Below, piece after piece: positions 1-6,466 of a stretch of DNA of 9,127 bases (its first letter is position 1; every line of letters starts with the position of its first letter). The notes beneath the pieces were generated by a model. It did no database searches. It was not told where the DNA came from and saw nothing but the letters and a program-made list of their open reading frames with translations. Source of the DNA: Deferribacterales bacterium (GTDB taxonomy: Bacteria; Chrysiogenota; Deferribacteres; Deferribacterales; JAISNW01); assembly GCA_025997275.1 (NCBI GenBank), contig BNUJ01000059.1:1-9127 (forward strand). Direction: 5' to 3'. The translations under genes were made by a program, and so were the position numbers.

Positions 1-166
1 TCTGAATCGTAGCTATGCTCATAGCATTAACGATAGATTCATCACCCACGAACTTCAGTTCAGATTCAGCACCTGTTTTAGCCGTCTGGAACACCAACGT
101 GCCGGGAACTGCCTCCACCCCATTCTTGTCTTGTGTACCGGGTTCTACGTAGTGGACTAAATCCTC
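1..166 (-). pseudogene. Internal flagellin segment, inverted relative to the adjacent flagellin C-terminus
   Basis: Read on the minus strand from 166 down to 2, this stretch is open. It translates as a flagellin hypervariable-domain segment beginning EDLVHYVEPG and ending NAMSIATIQ. It aligns without gaps over 55 residues to the complete flagellin downstream (its codons 2410-2574, SDLIRYIEPG to NALSIAQIQ), with about 30 identities counted by eye. On the + strand the same bases give nothing flagellin-like, and a TAA at 158-160 blocks the reading frame of the following + strand fragment. In the complete flagellin this segment sits about 30 residues upstream of the RGIIPG motif. Here RGIIPG appears immediately to the right, on the other strand. 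I infer an inverted internal segment whose other end lies left of the window. A separate headless minus-strand flagellin gene is the alternative. No start or stop codon of its own is visible. Confidence 0.85.
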
Positions 167-183
167 TGCAGGGGTATTATACC
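154..183. repeat. Imperfect 30-bp dyad centred on CTGCAG at the flagellin inversion junction
   Basis: Minus-strand flagellin homology ends at about 164-166 and + strand homology begins at about 170, so the breakpoint lies in or beside CTGCAG (166-171). Folding outward from the centre between 168 and 169, 10 of the 15 base pairs in 154-183 are complementary. The central run is CC(T/C)CTGCAG(A/G)GG-like, with further matches around AAT/ATT and GG/CC at the ends. Two half-sites of 13-15 bp around a short core is the geometry of serine-invertase crossover sites such as hix, but there is no sequence match to a known site and no invertase gene in the window. The dyad could also be the scar of a microhomology-driven inversion. 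Confidence 0.5.
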
Positions 184-700
184 GGGGGTGGACATAAGAC
201 TTATGTCAACTTTTGCAATGGAAGCCATCTATGATGTGAACCTAAAGAAGATGGTGTTCAATGGGACAGCAAATAACGAAGCTTATGTTCACATAGTCCG
301 CAATGCAACTACATTGCAGATTGGTCCGAATCAGGGACACATTATAGATATATCTATCCCTCAACTTGATTTAGCATCCATTGGAATAGAGGATGTATAT
401 CTGATTACGCCTGAAGATGCCGCAAAGTCTATCACTAAGTGCGATATGGCACTTGAGATGGTGAACCACGCACGGGCTACTTTAGGCGCACAAATCAATA
501 GGCTAGAGTTCAGTATGCAAAACTTGACAACAGGCAGGCAAAACTTAGTGTCTGCTGAATCTCGCATACGCGACCTTGACATAGCTGAGGAGTCTGCACT
601 ATTCGCTAGCAAACAGATACTCGTGAATGCAGCTGTAGCAATGTTAGCACAGGCAAATACATTGCCGCAGACAGCACTGCAACTGATACAGGGCAGGTAA
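170..700 (+). pseudogene. Flagellin C-terminal fragment (copy 1), cut off from its N-terminus
   Basis: This is the C-terminal part of a flagellin, the protein subunit that polymerises into the flagellar filament after export. Homology to the downstream flagellin starts at RGIIPGVDIR (170-199). It continues through the IGPNQGHIIDISI motif (flagellin D1 region) and ends in the D1/D0 helices: NHARATLGAQINRLE, AESRIRDLD and ILVNAAVAMLAQANTLPQTALQLI. By eye, roughly three quarters of the last 90 residues match copy 2. No flagellin N-terminal D0/D1 is attached: the frame is closed by TAA at 158-160, and the sequence to the left is flagellin on the opposite strand. A GTG at 188 could nominally start a 170-residue protein, but it falls inside a conserved motif and has no good ribosome-binding site, so I do not think it is a real start. 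In this orientation the gene should be silent. If the neighbouring segment flips, the full gene could be restored. A cysteine (TKCDMALE) in the C-terminal helix is unusual for flagellins. Confidence 0.85.
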
Positions 701-765
701 TAGAATAGGACAGAGTCTGATATAAGCAATTCCCCCGATTAAACGGGTGAGAACGTAAAACTATG

Positions 766-785
766 AGGTATTCTAAAAAATACCT
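766..785 (+). promoter_or_regulatory. 7-bp hairpin in the leader of the complete flagellin gene
   Basis: AGGTATT (766-772) and AATACCT (779-785) form a perfect 7-bp stem with a 6-nt A-rich loop, 10 nt before the ribosome-binding site of the flagellin gene. It could be a leader hairpin acting on translation or mRNA stability, an operator, or a weak terminator for the preceding fragment. Only three T follow, so termination looks weak. The 107-bp gap shows no convincing -35/-10, sigma-28 or sigma-54 promoter. Confidence 0.45.
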
Positions 786-794
786 TTGTTGAGT

Positions 795-800
795 AGAGGA
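795..800 (+). promoter_or_regulatory. Ribosome-binding site of the complete flagellin gene
   Basis: AGAGGA sits 7 nt before the ATG at 808, a strong Shine-Dalgarno that fixes the start. It contrasts with the rightward tex, MATE and methyltransferase genes, which show none. Confidence 0.75.
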
Positions 801-807
801 TATATAT

Positions 808-3192
808 ATGGCACTTATAATTAATACCAATAACTACGCTGTCACAGCTCAGACTAATCTGGCTATAGCGAACAACTCGTTGGCACGCTCTATTGAGCGT
901 CTAAGCAGTGGTCTGCGCATCAACCATGCGGCTGACGATGCTTCTGGACTTGCCATCTCTGAAAAATTGCGCGGGCAAATAAACGGGCTTGCCAAAGCAT
1001 CTATGAACTCGCAAGATGCTATCTCGCTCCTACAGACCGCTGAGGGCGGCATGGAAGTTATTGCTGATATGTTGCAACGTATGCGTGAACTTGCGGTTCA
1101 GGCTGGTAACGGCACCTACACCGCCAACGACAGACGGGAGCTTCAGAAAGAAGTTGACCAGCTAAAATCTGAAGTTGACCGCATATCGTCATCAACAGAG
1201 TTCAACACTAAGAAGCTCTTAACGGGGCAAGCAGCTGGTTTGTGGTCTTCTGACAGCGGAGATGTGGACGTGGTAATAAACAGTGTCCCGATGGAAGGCA
1301 ACTACAAACTGACCTTTGACGTTGCACCTGGATTGAACGCCGTGTATAAGACGGATATCATGGCTGTTAATAGCGACATTGTTCTGGAGAAGAAGGGCGC
1401 AAACGGCACTTCACTACGCAACTTTAATGCTACGGGCAACATATTATCACTAGATGAAGCCATGTTGAGTTTTAGGAGCTATACTGTTGCACCTACCATA
1501 GCTACAAGTGTTCAAAGTGTCGCTTTCTTCCGGCAGGAGGCTGCAGTGCCTGGCTCAGGCACTGGTGGCTATAAATATTCATCAGGGGTTACTGTGAATG
1601 TTTCAGGCACTGTGTCGTCTGGTTATGTAGAGATAGAATTTCTGTCAAGTCAGACAGTCGTCAATAGTGCTGTCGTAAGCAACATACGCGTAACATTTGT
1701 TGATGCGGCTTCAGGTGTCAGCTATTCAAAAGAACAGTCGCTATATGTCGTGGCTGCAGGTAACGTAAGCGGTGTCTATACGTTTGATAATGGGATGAAA
1801 ATCAACGTTTCAATGCTTACCACGGTAGCGCCATTCTACAGCGGCACAAAAGTCATTGCCGGCGATAAAATGCTGTTCAGCGTTCAGGCGGGTGTTAACA
1901 GTACTAATTTCACCCTTGCTGACGATACTCTAGCGGCTGTGACCATACCTAGTATTGGGACGACAATAACCCAAGGAGCAGCTACCGCACCAGACTGGCC
2001 AGTCCACGCTGTTTCCACTGCTGTCATTACTGGTCCTGCAGTGATATTACAGAATGGTAAGACGCAGGGTGGTCAGATAACAGCTGTCACCATAGACAAT
2101 GGCAAGTTCCAAGTATCAACTATCAGGTTTGACAAGGACTACTCTGTTAATGGTTTTATCAGTGGCACGGTGACGTTAGATGCCTTTGCCAAAGGGACTG
2201 TTGCGGCGTCTAATGTAAAACTGAAAGATATTGGCTTATTTACTAATGCTGATGGACGTATGCTGCTAGATAATACGCAATATTTAGATATTTATGGCAA
2301 CGATGGTATGGCTACCGTCACTATTGAGGGTGATGACACTATTGACGATTTTGTCAATAAGCTACGCGCAGCCTTAGAATCACTGAATATGAGCGCAGAT
2401 GTCCAGCTTTCAGACCTCATACGCTATATTGAGCCTGGTGCGCAAAGTTCAAGTGGCAATAATGCAGTGCCCGGCACTATTGTAATACAAAGTGCACTCA
2501 CAGGCGAACAGTCGGACATAAGGTTTGTAGCTGATGAAAATGTGTTGAATGCGCTATCTATCGCACAGATACAAAAATCTGTCCCCAGCATGGTAAAAAT
2601 AACCGTCAAGGACGCCCATACAGGCGACTTAGTAGGCTCTGATACTGTATCAGACTACAGGTTACGCGGAATAATCCCCGGTGCTGATGTGCGTTTCCGT
2701 GCAAACATAGGCATTACCGCATATTATGACCAATCTTATGACAAGATGCTATTCAAGCCTATACAATATGATGATGTGTATGTGCATATAGTCAGCAAAC
2801 CAACATCCGTTCAAGCAGGTGCTAACGAAGGACAAACGCTTGACATCAGTATTGGTAGGTTGGACTGCGTAGCACTGGAAATCAGCGATGCGTACGTTGT
2901 AACTATGGAAGATGCGCAAAAGGCTATTACGAAGTTTGACCAAGCATTGGAGAAACTGAACCATGCTAGGGCAACTTTGGGTGCACAAATCAACAGGTTG
3001 GAATACACTATAAAGAATTTGAGCATTGGCAAACAAAACCTAATAGCGGCAGAGTCTCGCATACGCGACCTAGACGTAGCAGACGAATCGTCAAACTTTG
3101 CGAAGAACCAGATATTGGTGAACGCCGCAGTAGCAATGCTGGCACAGGCAAACCAACTGCCACAAACAGCACTGCAACTGATAAACAGATAA
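808..3192 (+). CDS. fliC: Flagellin (copy 2), 794 residues with a large central domain
   Basis: Structural subunit of the flagellar filament, exported through the flagellar type III apparatus. Residues 1-140 are a canonical N-terminal D0/D1: INTNNYAVTAQTNL, ERLSSGLRINHAADDASGLAISEKLRGQ (split here at its centre in the usual family pattern), LQRMRELAVQ at 89-98, and FNTKKLLTG at 132-140. Residues 141 to about 700 are a long Ser/Thr/Val/Gly-rich surface insertion with beta-like character. The GANEGQTLDISI motif follows, then C-terminal D1/D0 helices at about 707-794, ending LAQANQLPQTALQLINR. At 794 residues it is much longer than the roughly 500-residue Salmonella flagellin; the excess is all in the exposed central region. 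The start is fixed by AGAGGA 7 nt upstream. LQRMRELAVQ matches the TLR5-recognised D1 segment, so this flagellin is probably TLR5-visible (inference). It lies 107 bp after the broken copy 1 in the same orientation. No filament-cap or chaperone gene is in view. Family assignment is certain; fliC is used loosely, since other phyla call such genes fla or hag. Confidence 0.97.
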   Translation: MALIINTNNYAVTAQTNLAIANNSLARSIERLSSGLRINHAADDASGLAISEKLRGQINGLAKASMNSQDAISLLQTAEGGMEVIADMLQRMRELAVQAGNGTYTANDRRELQKEVDQLKSEVDRISSSTEFNTKKLLTGQAAGLWSSDSGDVDVVINSVPMEGNYKLTFDVAPGLNAVYKTDIMAVNSDIVLEKKGANGTSLRNFNATGNILSLDEAMLSFRSYTVAPTIATSVQSVAFFRQEAAVPGSGTGGYKYSSGVTVNVSGTVSSGYVEIEFLSSQTVVNSAVVSNIRVTFVDAASGVSYSKEQSLYVVAAGNVSGVYTFDNGMKINVSMLTTVAPFYSGTKVIAGDKMLFSVQAGVNSTNFTLADDTLAAVTIPSIGTTITQGAATAPDWPVHAVSTAVITGPAVILQNGKTQGGQITAVTIDNGKFQVSTIRFDKDYSVNGFISGTVTLDAFAKGTVAASNVKLKDIGLFTNADGRMLLDNTQYLDIYGNDGMATVTIEGDDTIDDFVNKLRAALESLNMSADVQLSDLIRYIEPGAQSSSGNNAVPGTIVIQSALTGEQSDIRFVADENVLNALSIAQIQKSVPSMVKITVKDAHTGDLVGSDTVSDYRLRGIIPGADVRFRANIGITAYYDQSYDKMLFKPIQYDDVYVHIVSKPTSVQAGANEGQTLDISIGRLDCVALEISDAYVVTMEDAQKAITKFDQALEKLNHARATLGAQINRLEYTIKNLSIGKQNLIAAESRIRDLDVADESSNFAKNQILVNAAVAMLAQANQLPQTALQLINR

Positions 3193-3202
3193 CCAGTCTT
3201 TC

Positions 3203-3230
3203 TTTCCCCTCCCCCACAAGGGAGGGGAAA
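3203..3230. repeat. Strong GC-rich hairpin 10 bp after the flagellin stop
   Basis: TTTCCCCTCCC (3203-3213) pairs perfectly with GGGAGGGGAAA (3220-3230): 11 bp around a 6-nt CCACAA loop. It is well placed to end or protect the flagellin mRNA. However, on the + strand it is followed by TCAAAAAAC rather than a T tract, so it is not a canonical intrinsic terminator. It may be a 3'-end stabilising hairpin or a member of a dispersed intergenic palindrome family. Confidence 0.6.
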
Positions 3231-3270
3231 TCAAAAAACTTTCTCATCCTCTGTCAAAGCCTTGTTTATT

Positions 3271-3294
3271 CCCTCTCACACTACGGAAAGAGGG
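3271..3294. repeat. Second intergenic inverted repeat, CCCTCT/AGAGGG
   Basis: CCCTCT (3271-3276) pairs with AGAGGG (3289-3294) across a 12-nt loop. Like the hairpin 40 bp upstream it has a pyrimidine-rich CCC-TC left arm and a purine-rich right arm, so both may belong to one class of intergenic palindrome. The rest of this 175-bp gap holds only the tex promoter; I see no small gene or RNA in it. Confidence 0.4.
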
Positions 3295-3331
3295 GGCAAT
3301 TAGGGTATTAACAGCTGATAGGCAGAGGGGT

Positions 3332-3360
3332 TTGCTCGTTGAATGGAATTATTGTATCAT
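3332..3360 (+). promoter_or_regulatory. Promoter of tex, predicting a leaderless mRNA
   Basis: TTGCTC (3332-3337), a 17-bp spacer and TATCAT (3355-3360, five of six matches to TATAAT). The -10 box ends 7 nt before the tex ATG at 3368, so transcription should start at or within a base or so of the start codon. No Shine-Dalgarno lies between them. Confidence 0.6.
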
Positions 3361-3367
3361 ATAGTCT

Positions 3368-5461
3368 ATGTTAAACAAACTAACTAATGAGTTTTCGTTC
3401 AACCCCAGACACATAGCCGCTCTTATAGCACTATACATGGACGGAAATACCATCCCATTCATCGCCCGCTATCGCAAAGAACAGACGGGTGCCATGAACG
3501 AAATTGACATCCGCGCGGTAATAGACCGCTACACATATCTAACCGAGTTAGAAAAGCGCAAAAATGAAGTCCTGCGCCTGATAGACACTAAAGGCAAACT
3601 CACAGATGAACTGAAACAGGCTATACTAAACGCCGACACTTTAACTATCATTGAGGAACTATACGCCCCATTCAAGAGTAGGCGCAAAACTAAAGGTCTT
3701 ATAGCTAGAGAAGCGGGACTAGAACCATTAGCAGACTATATCTGCACTAATGTTAAACTATCAACCCTAGACGACGAGGCGCGAAAGTATATAAACGAGC
3801 TGGTTCCAGATACAGACGTAGCCGTTAGTATGGCACGTGATATTATCACAGAACGAATATCGCTGAATATAGAGTTGCGGCATATTATCAGCAAGCTGTT
3901 CCAAGAACAAGCAGTCCTATCATCAACGCATACAGGCATTACCAGCGAACGAACAGCTTACGAAGACTATTACAACTTCTCCGAACGCATATCCACTATC
4001 CCTCCGCACCGCACAATGGCTATATTTCGCGGCGAGCGTGAGGGCATTTTATCAGTAAGCGTTGACATCAACGAAAATGACTGCATAGCAAAAGCAAGCA
4101 CGTCAGCATTCGTCAGTATGGCTGTTAACACCCACACCGAACGCTGCCTGAAACGAGCGGTAAAAGTCCATCTGCTTCCTAGCATTACGTCCGAAGTGCG
4201 CTCTAACCTAAAGGCGGCTGGTGAGGAACGCGCTATAGCTATATTTGCCGATAACTTAAAACATCTGCTTATGACCCCACCTGTAAAAGATAAGACAATG
4301 TTAGGGCTAGACCCAGCGTTCAGGACAGGCTGTAAGTTTGCCGTTGTCAGTAAAACAGGACAGTTGCTAGACTACGGGGTAATTTATCCAACAGCTCCGC
4401 ATAAGGACTATGAGGGGAGCAAGGCAAAACTTGCTGAAATGCTGATAAAATATGGCGTCAATGGTATCGCTATCGGCAACGGCACTGCAAGCCGTGAAAC
4501 TGAGGAGTTTGTAGCAAAGGCATTGGCTGATGAGAAACTGAATGCCGCATATACCATAGTCAGCGAGGCTGGAGCGAGCGTCTATTCAGCAAGCGAGGCG
4601 GCTATTAGGGAGTTCCCCAATTTAGACCTGACTATACGCGGGGCAATATCTATCGCTCGCAGGGTAATAGACCCACTGGCGGAGCTTGTGAAGATTGAAC
4701 CCCGTGCAATCGGCGTGGGTATGTATCAGCACGATGTCAACTCTAATAAGTTAGAAAAGGCATTGACAGGCGTAGTAGAGGACGTAGTCAACAACGTAGG
4801 GGTGGATGTCAACACCGCATCATCAGAACTATTAAGCTATGTATCAGGACTGAACAGCGGGGTGGCTGAAGCTATTGTCAACCATAGAACAGCAAGCGGG
4901 GGTTTCACAGACAGACAGCAGCTAAAAGATGTTGCCGGTATAGGCGAGGTGGTGTTCAAGCAGTGCGCAGGGTTCTTAAAGGTATATGGCGGTAATGAGC
5001 CACTGGATGCACTATTCATACACCCCGAAAGCTACGATGCAGTGAAAAAACTATTAGAAAAGCAGTCATTATCAGAGCTTCATAAATACGATATAAAGAA
5101 AGACCCATTAAACATCGGCGCATGGACATTTTCCGATATTGTGGATAGTTTGAAAAAGCCCAATAGAGATGTGCGCGATAGCCTAGAACCAGTGGTGTTT
5201 AAGCGGGACGTGTTGGAGCTGGACAGCTTGAAAGAAGGGATGCGGCTAGAGGGGCGCGTCACTAATGTAGTTGATTTCGGTGCATTTGTTGACATCGGAC
5301 TAAAAAGTGACGGACTGGTGCATATATCGGAACTGTCAGATAGCTTTGTTAAGAACCCGAAAGATGTTGTTTCAGTTGGCAACCACGTCAAGGTGCGTGT
5401 GCTTGGCATAGATAAAGAGCGCGGACGGGTTAGTTTATCAATGAAAACCTTTCAGAAATGA
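3368..5461 (+). CDS. tex: Tex, S1-domain RNA-binding transcription accessory factor
   Basis: Cytoplasmic nucleic-acid-binding protein of the Tex family, linked in other bacteria to transcription, RNA handling, toxin-gene expression and stress tolerance. Domain order is the classical one. A helical N-terminal region (about 1-300) starts LNKLTNEFSF and contains FIARYRKEQTGAMNE and IIEELYAPFKSRRKTKG. An RNase H-like YqgF fold starts at LGLDPAFRTGCKFAV (312 onward) and includes IAIGNGTASRETEEF. Helix-hairpin-helix repeats lie at about 481-545 (VNTASSELLSYVSGLN, LKDVAGIG). A C-terminal S1 domain lies at about 623-695 (EGMRLEGRVTNVVDFGAFVDIG, within its usual pattern). At 697 residues it is slightly shorter than most Tex proteins, which are about 720-780, but it is complete. 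The ATG lies directly behind a -10 box, so translation is probably leaderless. The last 24 bp overlap the 3' end of rnhB on the other strand. Confidence 0.96.
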   Translation: MLNKLTNEFSFNPRHIAALIALYMDGNTIPFIARYRKEQTGAMNEIDIRAVIDRYTYLTELEKRKNEVLRLIDTKGKLTDELKQAILNADTLTIIEELYAPFKSRRKTKGLIAREAGLEPLADYICTNVKLSTLDDEARKYINELVPDTDVAVSMARDIITERISLNIELRHIISKLFQEQAVLSSTHTGITSERTAYEDYYNFSERISTIPPHRTMAIFRGEREGILSVSVDINENDCIAKASTSAFVSMAVNTHTERCLKRAVKVHLLPSITSEVRSNLKAAGEERAIAIFADNLKHLLMTPPVKDKTMLGLDPAFRTGCKFAVVSKTGQLLDYGVIYPTAPHKDYEGSKAKLAEMLIKYGVNGIAIGNGTASRETEEFVAKALADEKLNAAYTIVSEAGASVYSASEAAIREFPNLDLTIRGAISIARRVIDPLAELVKIEPRAIGVGMYQHDVNSNKLEKALTGVVEDVVNNVGVDVNTASSELLSYVSGLNSGVAEAIVNHRTASGGFTDRQQLKDVAGIGEVVFKQCAGFLKVYGGNEPLDALFIHPESYDAVKKLLEKQSLSELHKYDIKKDPLNIGAWTFSDIVDSLKKPNRDVRDSLEPVVFKRDVLELDSLKEGMRLEGRVTNVVDFGAFVDIGLKSDGLVHISELSDSFVKNPKDVVSVGNHVKVRVLGIDKERGRVSLSMKTFQK

Positions 5462-5989
5462 ACGCCTGTGCAACGGTGTTAGCCCATAGTCCGTAATACC
5501 CTGATAGTGTAGCTTAGTGCCATAGCCGCTATTTCGCTCCCAGCCATAGTGCGGATAAATAGCAGCAAGCCTCGCCATAAGGCTATCGCGATAAACCTTT
5601 GCCACAATGGATGCCGCCGCCACGCAGATATATTTATCTTCCGCCTTAAATGGGTGTATGTATGGGCAGGGCAAGTTATCTAACTCAACAGCGTCTATTA
5701 TAATATTGGTTGGAACTACATTCAGCTGTGCGATAGCCTCATGCATCGCCTGTTTTGTGGCAGGGACGATGCCAATAGAATCTATCACTTCATTAGATAC
5801 TACGCCTATGCCTACTGATATTGCCTTTTCCCTGATGAGTTTGTTTAAGTGTTCACGTTTTTTAGCTGTTAACTTTTTAGAATCTTTAATATTGGGATTT
5901 TCATAGCCTAGTGGCAGAATCACTGCACAAGCTACCACAGGTCCCGCAAGCGAACCCCTCCCGACCTCATCTACCCCAGCAGTCAGCAC
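5438..5989 (-). CDS. rnhB: Ribonuclease HII
   Basis: Cytoplasmic endonuclease that cuts the RNA strand of RNA/DNA hybrids and nicks at single ribonucleotides misinserted in DNA, starting ribonucleotide excision repair. The N-terminal GVDEVGRGSLAGPVV carries catalytic D7 and E8. DSKKL follows at 36-40, IIIDAVEL supplies D99, and FKAED supplies D118, matching the D-E-D-D metal site. AAASIVAKVYRD, GYGTKLH and the terminal HRRSF are further family signatures. At 183 residues it is full length, a little shorter than the E. coli enzyme. The start is GTG at 5987-5989 and shares its first base with the TAG of the upstream membrane-protein gene (TAGTG), implying translational coupling; no separate Shine-Dalgarno is evident. 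The 3' end overlaps tex tail-to-tail by 24 bp with no terminator between them. Confidence 0.97.
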   Translation of the reverse strand: MLTAGVDEVGRGSLAGPVVACAVILPLGYENPNIKDSKKLTAKKREHLNKLIREKAISVGIGVVSNEVIDSIGIVPATKQAMHEAIAQLNVVPTNIIIDAVELDNLPCPYIHPFKAEDKYICVAAASIVAKVYRDSLMARLAAIYPHYGWERNSGYGTKLHYQGITDYGLTPLHRRSFLKGFH

Positions 5990-6432
5990 TAAATACCCGC
6001 TACGAAATACACCACTGTGCCATAGACTACAATGACACTGATAAAGCCTGTAATAGAGGCAAGAGCAGTTTGTCTGGCACTCAAGCGGTGCCTATGCTTT
6101 ACTATGATAGTTGCAAGCACCACCAGCCACACAAACAAAGCTATAACAATCTTAGATATTAACTCATTAGACCAAACTATTATTGGCGTTGTGATAATCC
6201 ACCCCACCGCAACAATAATACCTAGCGTGTATGAGACAAAGCCCGCATAAAGCGAACGAGTGTTAAACCTATCAACAGCCGATAGAGACGAAATGCGCGA
6301 GAGCAACCGTCCGCCCAGTTGCCTGTTTTTGAGCGAGCGTTCAGCAAGACAGTATATTAGCCCCATAATAAAGGCAACTACGAAGAATAGCGTTCCCAAT
6401 ATCTCTAACAACACGTGAAATCGTAATAACAT
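5989..6432 (-). CDS. Short CcsA/HemX-like integral membrane protein without heme-binding motifs
   Basis: A 147-residue inner-membrane protein with about four hydrophobic segments (near 7-29, 62-88, 90-112 and 122-145). The stretch CLAERSLKNR, then ISSLSAVDRF, then YAGFVSYTLGIIVAVGW, follows the pattern of the CcsA/HemX cytochrome c assembly family (E-x-LK, then SL-x-x-LD, then a GF-x-x-x-T-x-GI-x-x-G-x-W helix). RLSARQTALASITGF resembles its penultimate helix. It is about half the usual length of around 270 residues. Where the family has the tryptophan-rich W-x-W-D-P-K motif, I see only IVWSNELIS. The protein ends at VVYFVAG, before the C-terminal GLHSY-type histidine motif. It may be a degenerate or repurposed relative; the assignment is by motif recall and is moderate. 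The ATG at 6432 has GAGG 5 nt upstream. It is the first gene of an operon with rnhB. Confidence 0.65.
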   Translation of the reverse strand: MLLRFHVLLEILGTLFFVVAFIMGLIYCLAERSLKNRQLGGRLLSRISSLSAVDRFNTRSLYAGFVSYTLGIIVAVGWIITTPIIVWSNELISKIVIALFVWLVVLATIIVKHRHRLSARQTALASITGFISVIVVYGTVVYFVAGI

Positions 6433-6461
6433 TGAAACCTCATAGCGTTATATGCTAAAAT
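6432..6461 (+). promoter_or_regulatory. Promoter of the MATE transporter gene, predicting a leaderless mRNA
   Basis: TTGAAA (6432-6437), an 18-bp spacer and TAAAAT (6456-6461); each box has five of six consensus matches. The -10 ends 5 nt before an in-frame ATG at 6467. The -35 abuts the start codon of the leftward membrane-protein gene. Confidence 0.5.
6438..6441 (-). promoter_or_regulatory. Ribosome-binding site of the CcsA/HemX-like gene
   Basis: The minus strand reads TATGAGGTTTCAATG: GAGG lies 5 nt before the ATG at 6432, supporting that start. The same bases form part of the spacer of the rightward MATE promoter. Confidence 0.6.
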
Positions 6462-6466
6462 ACTTT

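Noticed and set aside
188..700. A free-standing 170-residue gene starting at GTG 188
   Set aside because: The GTG lies within the conserved RGIIPGVD stretch of flagellin, lacks a ribosome-binding site, and the product would have no N-terminal filament domain; better treated as a broken flagellin.
361..729. Minus-strand open frame opposite the flagellin C-terminus
   Set aside because: It mirrors conserved flagellin codons on the other strand and has no recognisable product or start signal; the same applies to the other antisense frames over fliC, tex and the MATE gene.
715..747. Sigma-28-like -10 (CCCGATTA) before the complete flagellin
   Set aside because: Six of eight matches to the -10, but no TAAA-type -35 at the right spacing; the short CCCG/CGGG repeat here is also too weak to call.
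1541..2041. Three more CTGCAG palindromes (1541, 1754, 2036) inside the complete flagellin
   Set aside because: The flanks do not share the extended dyad seen at the junction and flagellin homology is uninterrupted there; probably chance, from Ala/Val/Gln codons.
5607..6250. + strand open frames across rnhB and the membrane-protein gene
   Set aside because: RNase HII catalytic motifs and the coupled TAGTG organisation make the minus strand the coding strand; the + frames have no family features.
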